Source: Bacillus sp. FJAT-29814 (GTDB lineage: Bacteria > Bacillota > Bacilli > Bacillales > Cytobacillaceae). From it: a stretch of DNA of 64,000 nt. How positions within the stretch are numbered: the stretch's first letter is position 1; each line of letters opens with the position of its first letter. A model generated the notes under the pieces. The model had not been told where the DNA came from. It saw only the letters and a program-made list of their open reading frames with translations, and did no database searches. Shown here piece after piece: positions 9,028 through 16,735 of this stretch. The position numbers and the translations under genes were made by a program. The DNA lies in the NCBI RefSeq assembly GCF_001510715.1, contig NZ_LMTJ01000013.1, positions 18,030-82,029 on the forward strand, given 5' to 3'.

Positions 9028-9931
9028 TAGTGGCAACGAGGGAAAAGCAACAACAGCTGTTTCGGATTTGAGCCAGGGAAGTAATAGCACGACCATATCA
9101 ACACAAAAAAAGGAAAAATCCACAAAGGTCGTTTCGATCACAAGCGGCAAGGGCGGTGTCGGCAAATCAAATTTTGCATTAAACTTTGCCCTCAGCCTAA
9201 GTGAGTCAGGAAAGAAGGTTGTCCTGATCGACTTCGATATTGGTATGGCGAACCAAGAAGTTTTGCTGGGGATGACGCCGAAATATCATCTGATTGATCT
9301 GGTGAAGTCGCGGAAGTGTATTTGGGACGTACTGGAGACGGGCCCAAATGGCCTGGAGTTGATTTCTGGAGGGAACGGGTTTGAGGAAATCCTAGATTTA
9401 AGGGATGGCGAAACCAATTATTTGTTTGGGGAATTGGAAAAACTCCAGGGATACGCCGATATTGTTTTGTTCGATACCGGTGCAGGACTATCAAAGGAAT
9501 CGCAGCGCTGCCACTTGGCCGCGGATGAAATTATCCTTGTCACCACACCGGAACCGACGGCGATTACCGATGCTTACTCGGTGATAAAAATATTGCATCA
9601 CCAGAATTCAAGCTTGGATGTACGGTTAGTGGTCAACCGTGTCGCCAATTCTAAGGAAGGAATGGCGATAGCCGACCGAATGCGGACAGTAACCAAACGA
9701 TTTTTAGATAAAGAGATTGATATTCTTGGATTTTTGCCGAATGATGGGCTCGTGTTTCAATCTGTCCTGGATCAAAAGCCGTTTTACTTAAACTATCCGA
9801 AGTCCCATGCCGCCAAATGGATGAAGGATTTGACGGGGATTTATTTAAATGGGAATAGCGGTCAGCGCCCAGTTGCAGCAGGCGGCATAAAAGGGTTTAT
9901 CCAAAAGATGTCTCAATTCGTCAGAATCTAG
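8981..9931 (+). CDS. flhG: MinD-like ATPase FlhG (YlxH)
   Basis: A 316-residue ParA/MinD-type ATPase with the deviant Walker A SGKGGVGKSN, the switch I block DFDIGMANQEVLLG and the switch II block FDTGAGLS. FlhG partners with FlhF and stimulates its GTPase, here through the N-terminal DQAQRLRELYQ segment. The ATG at 8981 has the SD gggag 9 nt upstream. The in-frame ATG at 8975 is only 3 nt from that SD and is less likely. Confidence 0.94.
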   Translation: MQDQAQRLRELYQRFNSGNEGKATTAVSDLSQGSNSTTISTQKKEKSTKVVSITSGKGGVGKSNFALNFALSLSESGKKVVLIDFDIGMANQEVLLGMTPKYHLIDLVKSRKCIWDVLETGPNGLELISGGNGFEEILDLRDGETNYLFGELEKLQGYADIVLFDTGAGLSKESQRCHLAADEIILVTTPEPTAITDAYSVIKILHHQNSSLDVRLVVNRVANSKEGMAIADRMRTVTKRFLDKEIDILGFLPNDGLVFQSVLDQKPFYLNYPKSHAAKWMKDLTGIYLNGNSGQRPVAAGGIKGFIQKMSQFVRI

Positions 9932-9944
9932 GGGAGGGAAAGGA

Positions 9945-10667
9945 ATGTTGAATCTGCAGCTTGAAGAAGAGTTATTTGACCGTTATCTGCCATTAGTTCA
10001 CAAAATCGTTAAGCATACAAAGAGAAGCCTTCCTCTCCATGTCGAGGAGGATGAACTGCTTTCGTTTGGGATGATGGGTTTATTGGACGCCTTCCGAAAA
10101 TACGATAAGCGTGAAAATGTAAAGTTTGAAACCTATGCGACCCAACGGATTCGCGGTGAAATATATGACGGGCTTCGCCGCAACGATCCACTCTCACGAA
10201 CGTTAAGGAAAAAAGAAAAGGAAGTCATGAAGGCGTTCGAATATTTAGAGCAAAAGTTTTTCAGGCAGCCTTCCCTTAAGGAAGTGAGTGATTATTTACA
10301 AATCAGTGAAAAGGAATGCAAAGACATCCTCATGAAGGCTTCCTTTGAAAAACAAACCTCGTTAGACGAGCCGGTGGATAACGGGGATGAAAACCCATTA
10401 AAGATTCATTTGCTTTCTGATGATTCTGTTGTCGAACAGTCAATATTAATAGAAGAAAAAGAGCGGAGCGAGCTTCTAGCGTCGCTCATCGACGAATTGC
10501 CGGAGAAGGAAAGAATCATTCTTTCGCTCATATATTACGAGAATTTAAGTATGAGTGAGGTCGGACAAATTCTCGGACTGCACAAATCGCGAATATCCCA
10601 GCTTCATATGAAAATCATCAAACGGTTAAAGCAAGCCTTTGAAAAAGAATATCTTGAAAAAGAATGA
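9945..10667 (+). CDS. fliA: Flagellar sigma factor FliA / sigma-D (sigma-28)
   Basis: A 240-residue sigma-28 factor with region 2 (DELLSFGMMGLLDAFRKYD and ETYATQRIRGEIYDGLR), region 3 (QPSLKEVSDYLQIS) and region 4 (LPEKERIILSLIYYENLSM and VGQILGLHKSRISQLH). It directs late flagellar, motility and autolysin genes. The ATG at 9945 follows ggggagggaaagg. In B. subtilis several che genes lie between flhG and sigD; here sigD follows flhG after 13 bp. The gene ends the operon. Confidence 0.95.
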   Translation: MLNLQLEEELFDRYLPLVHKIVKHTKRSLPLHVEEDELLSFGMMGLLDAFRKYDKRENVKFETYATQRIRGEIYDGLRRNDPLSRTLRKKEKEVMKAFEYLEQKFFRQPSLKEVSDYLQISEKECKDILMKASFEKQTSLDEPVDNGDENPLKIHLLSDDSVVEQSILIEEKERSELLASLIDELPEKERIILSLIYYENLSMSEVGQILGLHKSRISQLHMKIIKRLKQAFEKEYLEKE

Positions 10668-10668
10668 G

Positions 10669-10704
10669 AGTGCCCAAAAAACTAGGTTTGGGGCACTTTT
10701 TTTT
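10669..10704 (+). terminator. Rho-independent terminator after fliA
   Basis: The stem agtgcccaaa...tttggggcact is followed by a run of eight T. It lies directly after the fliA stop and closes the flagellar operon. Confidence 0.85.
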
Positions 10705-10719
10705 GTGGTAATCTATGAC

Positions 10720-10745
10720 TAAAGGACTATTCATCTGCCCGAAAA
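10720..10745 (+). promoter_or_regulatory. Possible sigma-D promoter upstream of the PilZ gene
   Basis: TAAA at 10720-10723 is separated by 15 nt from CCGAAAA at 10739-10745. The sigma-D consensus is TAAA-N15-CCGATAT, so the -10 part matches 5 of 7 positions. The location right after fliA and upstream of a motility-type PilZ gene makes it plausible, but the match is imperfect. Confidence 0.3.
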
Positions 10746-10827
10746 CTGCCGTTACTAATATTAAATAATTACTTAGATTACCTATCTATTTCGATTCTTC
10801 ACAAAAAGATTAAGGGGATTAACTAGA

Positions 10828-11268
10828 ATGGCTTTAAAGGTGTTTGAACATGTAGAATATGCCTCGAATAGGGTGGAAGAACATGATCAAGAGTGTGTAA
10901 GTCCTCCAAAAAAGGAAATGACCAGTCACGATCACGCAAATTCGTTCCGAATAAAGATTCCATCTCCAATAGAATCAGAGCTGACGCTGCTAAATGTAGA
11001 TGCAGACTTGGAAGATATTGAGGTCATCATTGAAAATCTAGGATCTGGCGGATTAAGGTTTTTATCTAACTTGCATTTAGAGCTCAATCAGGAAATTATT
11101 TTTTCATTTGATTCAGAGTTCTTGGGAGAAAAAATCCATATTCCCGGTCTGATCATCTGGACGGAAGTGATATCTGATGGATTGTATCAGTATGGCGCCC
11201 ATTTTGAAACTCCAGAACAAACCCGGTCGTTTTTAAACAAACTGCTTGGTTATGAAGAGAGCCCCTAA
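10828..11268 (+). CDS. PilZ-like domain protein
   Basis: A 146-residue soluble protein. After a variable 40-residue N-terminus a beta-rich domain begins at FRIKIPSPIESELTLL and contains ENLGSGGLRF, which matches the second PilZ motif (D/N-x-S-x-x-G). The first motif (RxxxR) is not evident, so c-di-GMP binding is uncertain. The ending IIWTEVISDGLYQYGAHF is typical of PilZ domains. It stands alone after fliA with its own SD (aagggga). A motility role such as that of MotI/YpfA is inferred from position only. Confidence 0.65.
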   Translation: MALKVFEHVEYASNRVEEHDQECVSPPKKEMTSHDHANSFRIKIPSPIESELTLLNVDADLEDIEVIIENLGSGGLRFLSNLHLELNQEIIFSFDSEFLGEKIHIPGLIIWTEVISDGLYQYGAHFETPEQTRSFLNKLLGYEESP

Positions 11269-11286
11269 TCCTTGGACTAGGGGCTC
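11259..11286. terminator. Strong hairpin between convergent genes
   Basis: The perfect 9-bp stem GAGCCCCTA/TAGGGGCTC overlaps the stop codon of the PilZ gene. No U-run follows on either strand, so it is a non-canonical terminator or an mRNA 3' stabiliser. Confidence 0.5.
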
Positions 11287-11318
11287 AAAATATCTCAATA
11301 GATTAATAATGGTTTTAC

Positions 11319-11712
11319 TTATACTCTGCGTATTTTTAGGAATAACATTCCCCCGCCAGCTGCCACCAACAGCAGTCCGAATAGAAGAAGATTAAACATA
11401 TTTGTTGAAGTGTTTGGAAGTTTATTGCTTTGTGCAGGTACACTTCGGGTATTTTGGCTGCCGTTTGAACCTAATGCAGTGCCGGCATCCTTAGCAGGTG
11501 TTCCCGAATCTTTGGCAGGTGTTTGGTCACCTGGAGTACCCGGGTTTTGCGGTTGGTCCGCACTAGCAAATACTAGTTGATAAGTTTCATAGCCATCTGC
11601 TTCTTGATTAAGAGCCTTAATATTGGTCACTTCATTAAGATACTGTTTCCCGCCGTTAGAAGCAGTAAAGGTAACGGTAACTTTTTCGTTCAGCGGCGCA
11701 ATCGACCAAGGT
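11319..11712 (-). pseudogene. C-terminal remnant of a sortase-anchored surface protein
   Basis: Reading leftward, an open frame gives IAPLNEKVTVTFTASNGGK, then a Pro/Gly/Asp-rich linker with PAKDSGTPAKDAGT, then the sorting signal KLPNTS, a hydrophobic helix and the tail KIRRV. An in-frame TAG lies just upstream (about 11716), there is no ATG with SD, and the only start is an unsupported GTG at 11630. The beta-rich piece before the linker looks like the end of an OB-like domain, and the tail resembles the LPDTA tail of the 2035-residue protein at 24664. I read it as the 3' end of a deleted gene. A sortase of the class D type, which accepts LPNTA-like motifs, would be the matching enzyme; none is in the window. 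Confidence 0.6.
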
Positions 11713-11732
11713 AACTAGATAAAGGATGACAG

Positions 11733-11777
11733 ACAGTTTTCCGGCTTCTTTAGGAGGCGCTGGGAACTGTTTTTTTG
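11733..11777 (+). terminator. Orphan terminator-like hairpin
   Basis: The arms acagttttcc...gggaactgt are followed by TTTTTTT. No + strand gene precedes it. It lies next to the broken end of the surface-protein remnant, so it may be left from a deletion, or it may act in the leader of the small ORF at 11806. Confidence 0.5.
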
Positions 11778-11805
11778 ATTTTTAATTACTTGCAGAGGTG
11801 TTATA

Positions 11806-11931
11806 ATGGTAATGAATGACAGAAAAAAGAAGGCATTAAAAAAATTTGCCGCCCTGTTCCTTACAGGAAGTTTATTGTTTATGGAACTGACCCATCCTAT
11901 TATATTATCTCCACTAAGGCTCTCGAATTAA
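11806..11931 (+). CDS. Small hydrophobic peptide, 41 residues
   Basis: An ATG at 11806 with the SD agaggtg 5 nt upstream opens a 41-codon frame ending in TAA at 11929. The product has a basic start (NDRKKKALKK), a hydrophobic stretch (FAALFLTGSLLFM) and a short tail ELTHPIILSPLRLSN. That layout suits an exported signalling-type peptide or a small membrane protein. There is no neighbouring Rap, NprR or PlcR-type receptor, and I do not recognise the family. The reading frame could still be fortuitous. Confidence 0.4.
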   Translation: MVMNDRKKKALKKFAALFLTGSLLFMELTHPIILSPLRLSN

Positions 11932-11992
11932 ATCGTGGGCAGGCATTCGAAAAAAATAGTTTTCGAGATTCTAAGAAAGTGAAGTTCCTTGC

Positions 11993-12028
11993 GGGGCGTT
12001 CGTGCCCATCAGGACGCACAAACGCCCC
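11993..12028 (+). other. GC-rich hairpin in the leader of the NlpC/P60 gene
   Basis: GGGGCGTT and AACGCCCC enclose an inner GTGC/GCAC pairing. It lies about 90 bp upstream of the NlpC/P60 start and has no U-run. It may be a 5' UTR structure. I could not match it to a known riboswitch. Confidence 0.35.
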
Positions 12029-12115
12029 AGCTATCACATTCCCTATTTTACTATTCTATCTTAGGTGATCAGATAAGATTATAGCAGGTATGACTGCAGG
12101 AAGAGGAAAGTAGAA

Positions 12116-13360
12116 ATGGTTAAAAAAATAATTACAACGGCCATATCAGCTGTTGCTCTGGCAGCTGCCATTCAGGCAGTCCCTGCATGGGCGGAGCCTG
12201 ATCCAACCAATCCACCCAATGAGACTCAGGAGCAAGCTCCGCCTGCAGCAGCTGACCCGACCGCGCCTGAACAAAACACTGAGGCTCAAGGTCAAATTGT
12301 ACCTCCATCAGTTGTCCCAGTTGTCCCAGTTGTCCCAGTTGTCCCAATTGAAATTATCGAGATACAAAAACAAATAGAGGAGTTTGAAACAAAGATCCAG
12401 CAGCTGGACAACGCCATCGTACTGTCAATGGAAAAATCGAATAAATTAAACGAACAAATTGACGCCCAGCAGAGGCGAATTGACGAGCTAAAGATTCAAA
12501 TTGAACAGGCCAAACAGGATTTGGAAAACCGGAAAAAAAGGTATTCCGAGCGGTTAAAAAGTATTCAGGCACAGGGCAAGGTTCCCATTGCCTCTTACGC
12601 GGAAATTCTGCTCTCGTCCAAAAACTTCTCCCAGTTTCTCACCCGCTTTACGGCCATTTCAACGATTATTCAAAATGACAATGACATGCTGAAAAGCCTG
12701 CATGAAAAACAAGGGGCGTTAGCAGAAGCAGAGGTAAAATTACATACAGAATTAACTAGCTTGAACCACACTAAAGAAGAATTGACCTCGGAACAACGCA
12801 AGATTGAAGCAGATAAACAAGATATTGCCACCGCCTTAGCGGCCGCCCAAACCCACCTGCAAAACCTGGGGCAGGAATTTGCGGCACAGCTGGCAGAGTA
12901 CCAAACCCAATTAGCCCAGCAGGTGATCGGCAAAATTGGTTTAGACCAAAAGCTATTGTCTTCGTTAACTGATCAGCCGAACTCTGAAGCGGTCAACCAG
13001 ATTATCACCTATGCCATCAAGTTTTTAGGTGTTCCTTACGTTTGGGGGGGGACCACACCAGAGGGATTTGATTGTTCAGGATTTACTTCCTATGTTTATC
13101 GTTCTATTGGCATTCAACTTCCAAGAGTTTCGCGGGACCAGCAAAATTTCGGGACAAAAATACCTCTAAGCCAAATTGAAGCGGGAGACTTAGTGTTTAA
13201 AGGAAGCCCTGCCTACCATGTCGGCATTTATTTAGGCAGTGGACTATATATTCACGCTCCGCAAACGGGCGATGTTGTTAAAATTGCTCCATTCTATTCG
13301 GAAAAATTTACAGATGCGGTGAGGGTACTGCCTTCCATAACATTTATGATATTTCCTTAA
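12116..13360 (+). CDS. Secreted NlpC/P60 peptidoglycan endopeptidase with coiled coil
   Basis: A 414-residue exported protein. A signal peptide (to about AWA, residue 26) is followed by an acidic Pro-rich stretch with a VPVVPVVPVV repeat, a long coiled coil (about residues 80-275, PcsB/CwlO type) and a C-terminal NlpC/P60 domain. That domain has the catalytic cysteine in FDCSGFTSYVYRS and the histidines in YHVGIYLG and YIHAPQTG. Such proteins cut the D-Glu to DAP bond of wall peptides. The ATG at 12116 follows gaagaggaaag. The architecture matches CwlO-type hydrolases, which in Bacillus depend on FtsEX; no ftsEX is nearby. Confidence 0.9.
   Translation: MVKKIITTAISAVALAAAIQAVPAWAEPDPTNPPNETQEQAPPAAADPTAPEQNTEAQGQIVPPSVVPVVPVVPVVPIEIIEIQKQIEEFETKIQQLDNAIVLSMEKSNKLNEQIDAQQRRIDELKIQIEQAKQDLENRKKRYSERLKSIQAQGKVPIASYAEILLSSKNFSQFLTRFTAISTIIQNDNDMLKSLHEKQGALAEAEVKLHTELTSLNHTKEELTSEQRKIEADKQDIATALAAAQTHLQNLGQEFAAQLAEYQTQLAQQVIGKIGLDQKLLSSLTDQPNSEAVNQIITYAIKFLGVPYVWGGTTPEGFDCSGFTSYVYRSIGIQLPRVSRDQQNFGTKIPLSQIEAGDLVFKGSPAYHVGIYLGSGLYIHAPQTGDVVKIAPFYSEKFTDAVRVLPSITFMIFP
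12310..12345 (+). repeat. Tandem 9-bp repeat inside the NlpC/P60 gene
   Basis: Four near-perfect copies of gttgtccca (VVP) lie in the linker between signal peptide and coiled coil. In-frame slippage would change linker length without breaking the gene. Confidence 0.8.
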
Positions 13361-13429
13361 TCAACTCAAACAGCCGCAGGTCGTTAACTTTAGTGATGAT
13401 GTCTTTCGTGCTGTTTTTTTCGAATTTTT

Positions 13430-13735
13430 CCACGGAGTTCGGATGTATTTTAATTAAAGGCGCTGTTATGATTCATTGTTGATTTTTAGTGTAGATATGA
13501 GAATTTATAAGCGGAAAATTCCGGCTAATATAAATAATCGAGGCTAAAGAAGCAGAAATAAGCGGAGTATTCCGATTAACTGCTCTAAATAAGACAAAAT
13601 CCAAAGAATTTTATAAAATAGACGGAAAAACTCCCCTATTTTTGGGGAAATATGGTTATTTTCCAATTTAAACGGAATTTTCCGTTTATCTTTCAAAAAT
13701 CAACATTCAGTTCAGCTATAACAGTGCCTAATTAA
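13430..13735. repeat. Gene-free stretch with several small TTCCG palindromes
   Basis: The AT-rich interval holds gcggaaaattccggc, gcggagtattccgat, acggaaaaactcccc and acggaattttccgt, four variants of one short inverted repeat of a kind often scattered between Bacillus genes. I see no coding frame with an SD. A weak terminator-like fold (aacagc...gctgttttttt, 13371-13421) may end the NlpC/P60 transcript. Confidence 0.55.
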
Positions 13736-13765
13736 AAAAGCGAACAGTGGCACTGTTCGCTTTTT
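13734..13765. terminator. Bidirectional terminator before alaT
   Basis: The stem GCGAACAG/CTGTTCGC is flanked by six A on the left and five T on the right, so it works in either direction. It ends the alaR-alaT operon on the minus strand. Confidence 0.85.
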
Positions 13766-14960
13766 AATAATCCGCACGGACGGCGAAGTTTCTCGCTTCC
13801 ACAAACCGCGCCATCCGCTTCAGCGCCTCCTGCAGCTGTTGCATCGAGGTCGCGTAGCTGCAGCGGACGTAACCTTCGCCGCTTTCCCCGAATACACTTC
13901 CTGGTACGACGGCAACTTTTTCCTGCATCAGCAGTTCCTCAGCGAATTGTTCTGAGGTGAGCCCGGTCGATTTGATAGACGGGAACACGTAGAATGCCCC
14001 GCCCGGCATGTGACAATCCAGGCCGATTTGGTTCAGCGTCTGGACGACATAGTTGCGGCGGCGGCGGTAGCTCGCCCGCATCGCTTCAACTTCATGATAG
14101 CCGTTGCGGAGTGCTTCAAGGGCACCGTGCTGCATCATATGTGGCGCGCACATGGTGGTATATTGAAAAATTTTCAGCATCACTTCGACAAATTCCTTCG
14201 GCGCAGCCAGAAAGCCAAGGCGCCAGCCGGTCATCGCAAAACCTTTGGAAAAACCGTTGATCAATATAGTCCGTTTATACATGCCTTCAACAGAGGCGAA
14301 GCTTGTATACGGTTCATCGGTGTAGAGCAGCTCCGCGTATATTTCATCCGACACGACGATGAGGTCGTGTTTTTCAACGATTTTTGCAATCGCCGAAAGC
14401 TCCGCTTTGTTCAATGTTGTCCCGGTTGGATTATTCGGTGAACACAAGAGAATCGCTTTTGTGCGGTTAGTAATCGCAGACTCGAGTTGCTCCGGTGTTA
14501 CCTTAAAACCGTTCTCGGCAATGGTGGACACGGGCACAGGGGTTCCCCCGGCAATGGCCACTAATGGCCCGTACGACACAAACGCTGGTTCAACAATCAA
14601 CACCTCGTCGCCTTGGTTTAAAATCGCGCGGAAGGCGAGGTCAATAGCCTGACTCGCACCAATGGTGACAATGATTTGATTTTTCGGATCATACTGAACG
14701 CCGAACCGTGCATCTAGGTAGTTCGTAATTTCCTGTCGCAGTTCGAAAAGCCCGGGGTTGGCGGTGTAGGACGTATAGCCTTGCTCCAACGACAGGATGG
14801 CGGCCTCACGAGTGCCCCAAGGGGTGATAAAATCCGGTTCACCGACCCCAAGGGAAATCACGCCCTCCATTTGAGCGGCAAGGTCGAAAAACCTGCGAAT
14901 CCCCGACGGCTTCAGGTCTTTTGCGGTATCGGAAATATAACTGGCGTAATCGTGTTTCAT
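13764..14960 (-). CDS. alaT: PLP-dependent aminotransferase, AlaT (YugH) type
   Basis: A 398-residue fold-type I aminotransferase. The PLP lysine lies in NGFSKGFAMTGWRLG, and VVSDEIYAELLY and SPNNPTGTTLNKAE are the family blocks. It overlaps by 4 bp with an Lrp/AsnC-type regulator upstream, the same pairing as yugG-yugH in B. subtilis, where YugH has been described as the main alanine transaminase AlaT and YugG as its regulator AlaR. The specific substrate is therefore inferred from gene pairing. PatA-like aminotransferases are close relatives and cannot be excluded. Confidence 0.88.
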   Translation of the reverse strand: MKHDYASYISDTAKDLKPSGIRRFFDLAAQMEGVISLGVGEPDFITPWGTREAAILSLEQGYTSYTANPGLFELRQEITNYLDARFGVQYDPKNQIIVTIGASQAIDLAFRAILNQGDEVLIVEPAFVSYGPLVAIAGGTPVPVSTIAENGFKVTPEQLESAITNRTKAILLCSPNNPTGTTLNKAELSAIAKIVEKHDLIVVSDEIYAELLYTDEPYTSFASVEGMYKRTILINGFSKGFAMTGWRLGFLAAPKEFVEVMLKIFQYTTMCAPHMMQHGALEALRNGYHEVEAMRASYRRRRNYVVQTLNQIGLDCHMPGGAFYVFPSIKSTGLTSEQFAEELLMQEKVAVVPGSVFGESGEGYVRCSYATSMQQLQEALKRMARFVEARNFAVRADY

Positions 14961-15460
14961 AGTGTAACCACCATTCTCCGGTCTTTTTCGTCGTCGTCGT
15001 CAAAAATCACGCCGTCATGCTTGTATTTTTTCAGCATGAAATGAGTCGTCGTCGACACGACGTTTTCGATCGGCGATAATTTTTCCGAGACGAAGCTGGC
15101 AATTTGCTGCATCGTTTTGCCTTCAACGGTGATGGAAAGGTCGTAGGCGCCAGACATCAGATAGAGGGAGGAAACCTCAGGGAAGCGGGCAATCCTTCCT
15201 GCAACTTCATCAAAGCCAACACCACGCTTGGGCGTCACCTTGACATCAATCATCGCGACAACGCCTTCCTGGCCTTCGACCTTGCTCCAATCGATTAACG
15301 TTGGATAGCTAATGATGATTTTTACGTCTTCCAATTTCTTAATCGTGCGTTGTACTTCCTCTTCGCTAGTCATGGCCATCATCGCAATCGTCTCAATTGG
15401 TAGGCGGTGGTTCTCTTCAATAATTTTTAAAATCTCAAGTTCCTCACTTGTTAACTTCAT
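14957..15460 (-). CDS. alaR: Lrp/AsnC-family regulator AlaR (YugG) type
   Basis: A 167-residue regulator with an N-terminal winged helix (LTSEELEILKIIEENHRLP) and a C-terminal RAM ligand-binding domain (KVTPKRGVGFDEVAGRIARF, YLMSGAYDLSITVEG). The ATG at 15460 has the SD aaggggtg 7 nt upstream. A longer open frame further upstream lacks an SD. The stop overlaps the alaT start, so the pair is one operon and the regulator probably senses an amino acid to control it. Confidence 0.88.
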   Translation of the reverse strand: MKLTSEELEILKIIEENHRLPIETIAMMAMTSEEEVQRTIKKLEDVKIIISYPTLIDWSKVEGQEGVVAMIDVKVTPKRGVGFDEVAGRIARFPEVSSLYLMSGAYDLSITVEGKTMQQIASFVSEKLSPIENVVSTTTHFMLKKYKHDGVIFDDDDEKDRRMVVTL

Positions 15461-15542
15461 AGCTACGCACCCCTTATAATGTTCGAATTTTTTCATATTG
15501 TTGATTTTACTACCGCTTCGCGTCAATGTCACCCATGGAACG

Positions 15543-15574
15543 AAAAAAAAGCGGATTGGGTTGACCAATCCGCT
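15543..15574 (-). terminator. Terminator of the LCP-family gene
   Basis: The stem AGCGGATTGG/CCAATCCGCT is followed on the minus strand by eight T. It lies 11 bp beyond the stop of the LCP-family gene. Confidence 0.85.
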
Positions 15575-15584
15575 CTCTCTTTGC

Positions 15585-16508
15585 TTATTGAAGCTCTAAT
15601 TGCGCTTTTAACTCATTTTGAATTCTTTGCTGCTCTTCCTTGGCGACCAAACCATAATAAATACCGTTGATCTTTGTGCCGGTTTCTTTGATTTCCATTT
15701 GTTGAATGTTTCCTGCGGCCGATTTGTAGTTCTTTTGAATGTCCATCATTTGCCCGAAGGTGAGGTTGGTCTTGACGTTTTTACCCAAAGCATTGAAGAT
15801 ATCTGAGAAATTGGCCAAGCTTGAAACGCTTGCCCCTTCATTGATTACTGCTTGAATGATCTGCCGCTGTCTTAACTGCCGGCCAAAATCACCTCTAGGG
15901 TCGTTATATCTCATTCTTGAAAAAATTAACGCCTGTTCGCCGTTAAGGGTAATTTCACCTTTGGCAAAATGGACCCCGCCGTCGATAAAATCAAGGTCAT
16001 TTTGAACAGTTACCCCGCCAACAGCATCGACGATATCTTTAAATCCTTCCATATTAATCTGGACGTAATAATCGATTGGGATATCAAGGAAGTTTTCAAC
16101 CGTATCCATGGCCATTGGAACGCCGCCAAACGCATAGGCATGGTTGATTTTATCGTCTTTCCCTTTGCCGACGATTTCAGTCCGGGTATCACGCGGAATG
16201 CTTAGCATTTTGACGGAATTGTTATTCGGGTTAACTGTCAGAACAATCAACGAGTCGGAACGTCCTTTGTCGCCTTCACGTTCATCGACCCCCAGTAATA
16301 AAACAGAAAAAGGATCCTTTTCGTGGAAAGCAACGGGTTCTTCGCGTTTTTCCGATTGCTTCCGTTCAATTGGCTGATGCATCGTATCAACAGCAGTTTT
16401 TAACGATTTATAGACAGAAAAAGCATAAGCTCCACCGGCAATAATTAATAATAATAGAATAATCCCCGTGACCTTCAGCCACTTGCGGTTCTTTTTGTTG
16501 CTTCTCAT
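15585..16508 (-). CDS. LytR-CpsA-Psr (LCP) family wall-polymer ligase
   Basis: A 307-residue type II membrane protein with a basic N-terminus (RSNKKNRKWLK), one transmembrane helix and an extracellular LCP domain. It shows LLLGVDERE, SDSLIVLTVNP, MLSIPRDTR, NHAYAFGG and QALIFSRMRYNDPRGDFGRQ, which hold the conserved Arg and Asp residues of the pyrophosphate-binding pocket. LCP enzymes (TagT, TagU, TagV in B. subtilis) attach teichoic acids or other glycopolymers to peptidoglycan. I cannot say which paralogue this is. An SD (tggaggac) precedes the ATG at 16508. Confidence 0.93.
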   Translation of the reverse strand: MRSNKKNRKWLKVTGIILLLLIIAGGAYAFSVYKSLKTAVDTMHQPIERKQSEKREEPVAFHEKDPFSVLLLGVDEREGDKGRSDSLIVLTVNPNNNSVKMLSIPRDTRTEIVGKGKDDKINHAYAFGGVPMAMDTVENFLDIPIDYYVQINMEGFKDIVDAVGGVTVQNDLDFIDGGVHFAKGEITLNGEQALIFSRMRYNDPRGDFGRQLRQRQIIQAVINEGASVSSLANFSDIFNALGKNVKTNLTFGQMMDIQKNYKSAAGNIQQMEIKETGTKINGIYYGLVAKEEQQRIQNELKAQLELQ

Positions 16509-16735
16509 TTTTTGTCCTCCAATAAAATACAGACTTTCATTGAATAGAATAGCAGAAAACTGGGAAAATGGATACAGAAAATGGATGGTAATTTAGTATT
16601 GGTGAAATCGAGAGCTATTAATCGAAGGTTCTTGAGAGTTAGATTAAGGGTTTAAAAAACCTATTTTTCAGAGTATTATGGAATTATTACATAGTTTTTG
16701 AAGAATTTTTATGGAAAACAGGGGTGACTTTTATT

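Noticed and set aside
11993..12028. c-di-AMP (ydaO) riboswitch before the NlpC/P60 gene
   Set aside because: Such switches often precede wall hydrolases, but none of the conserved aptamer blocks is present; only a simple hairpin is seen.
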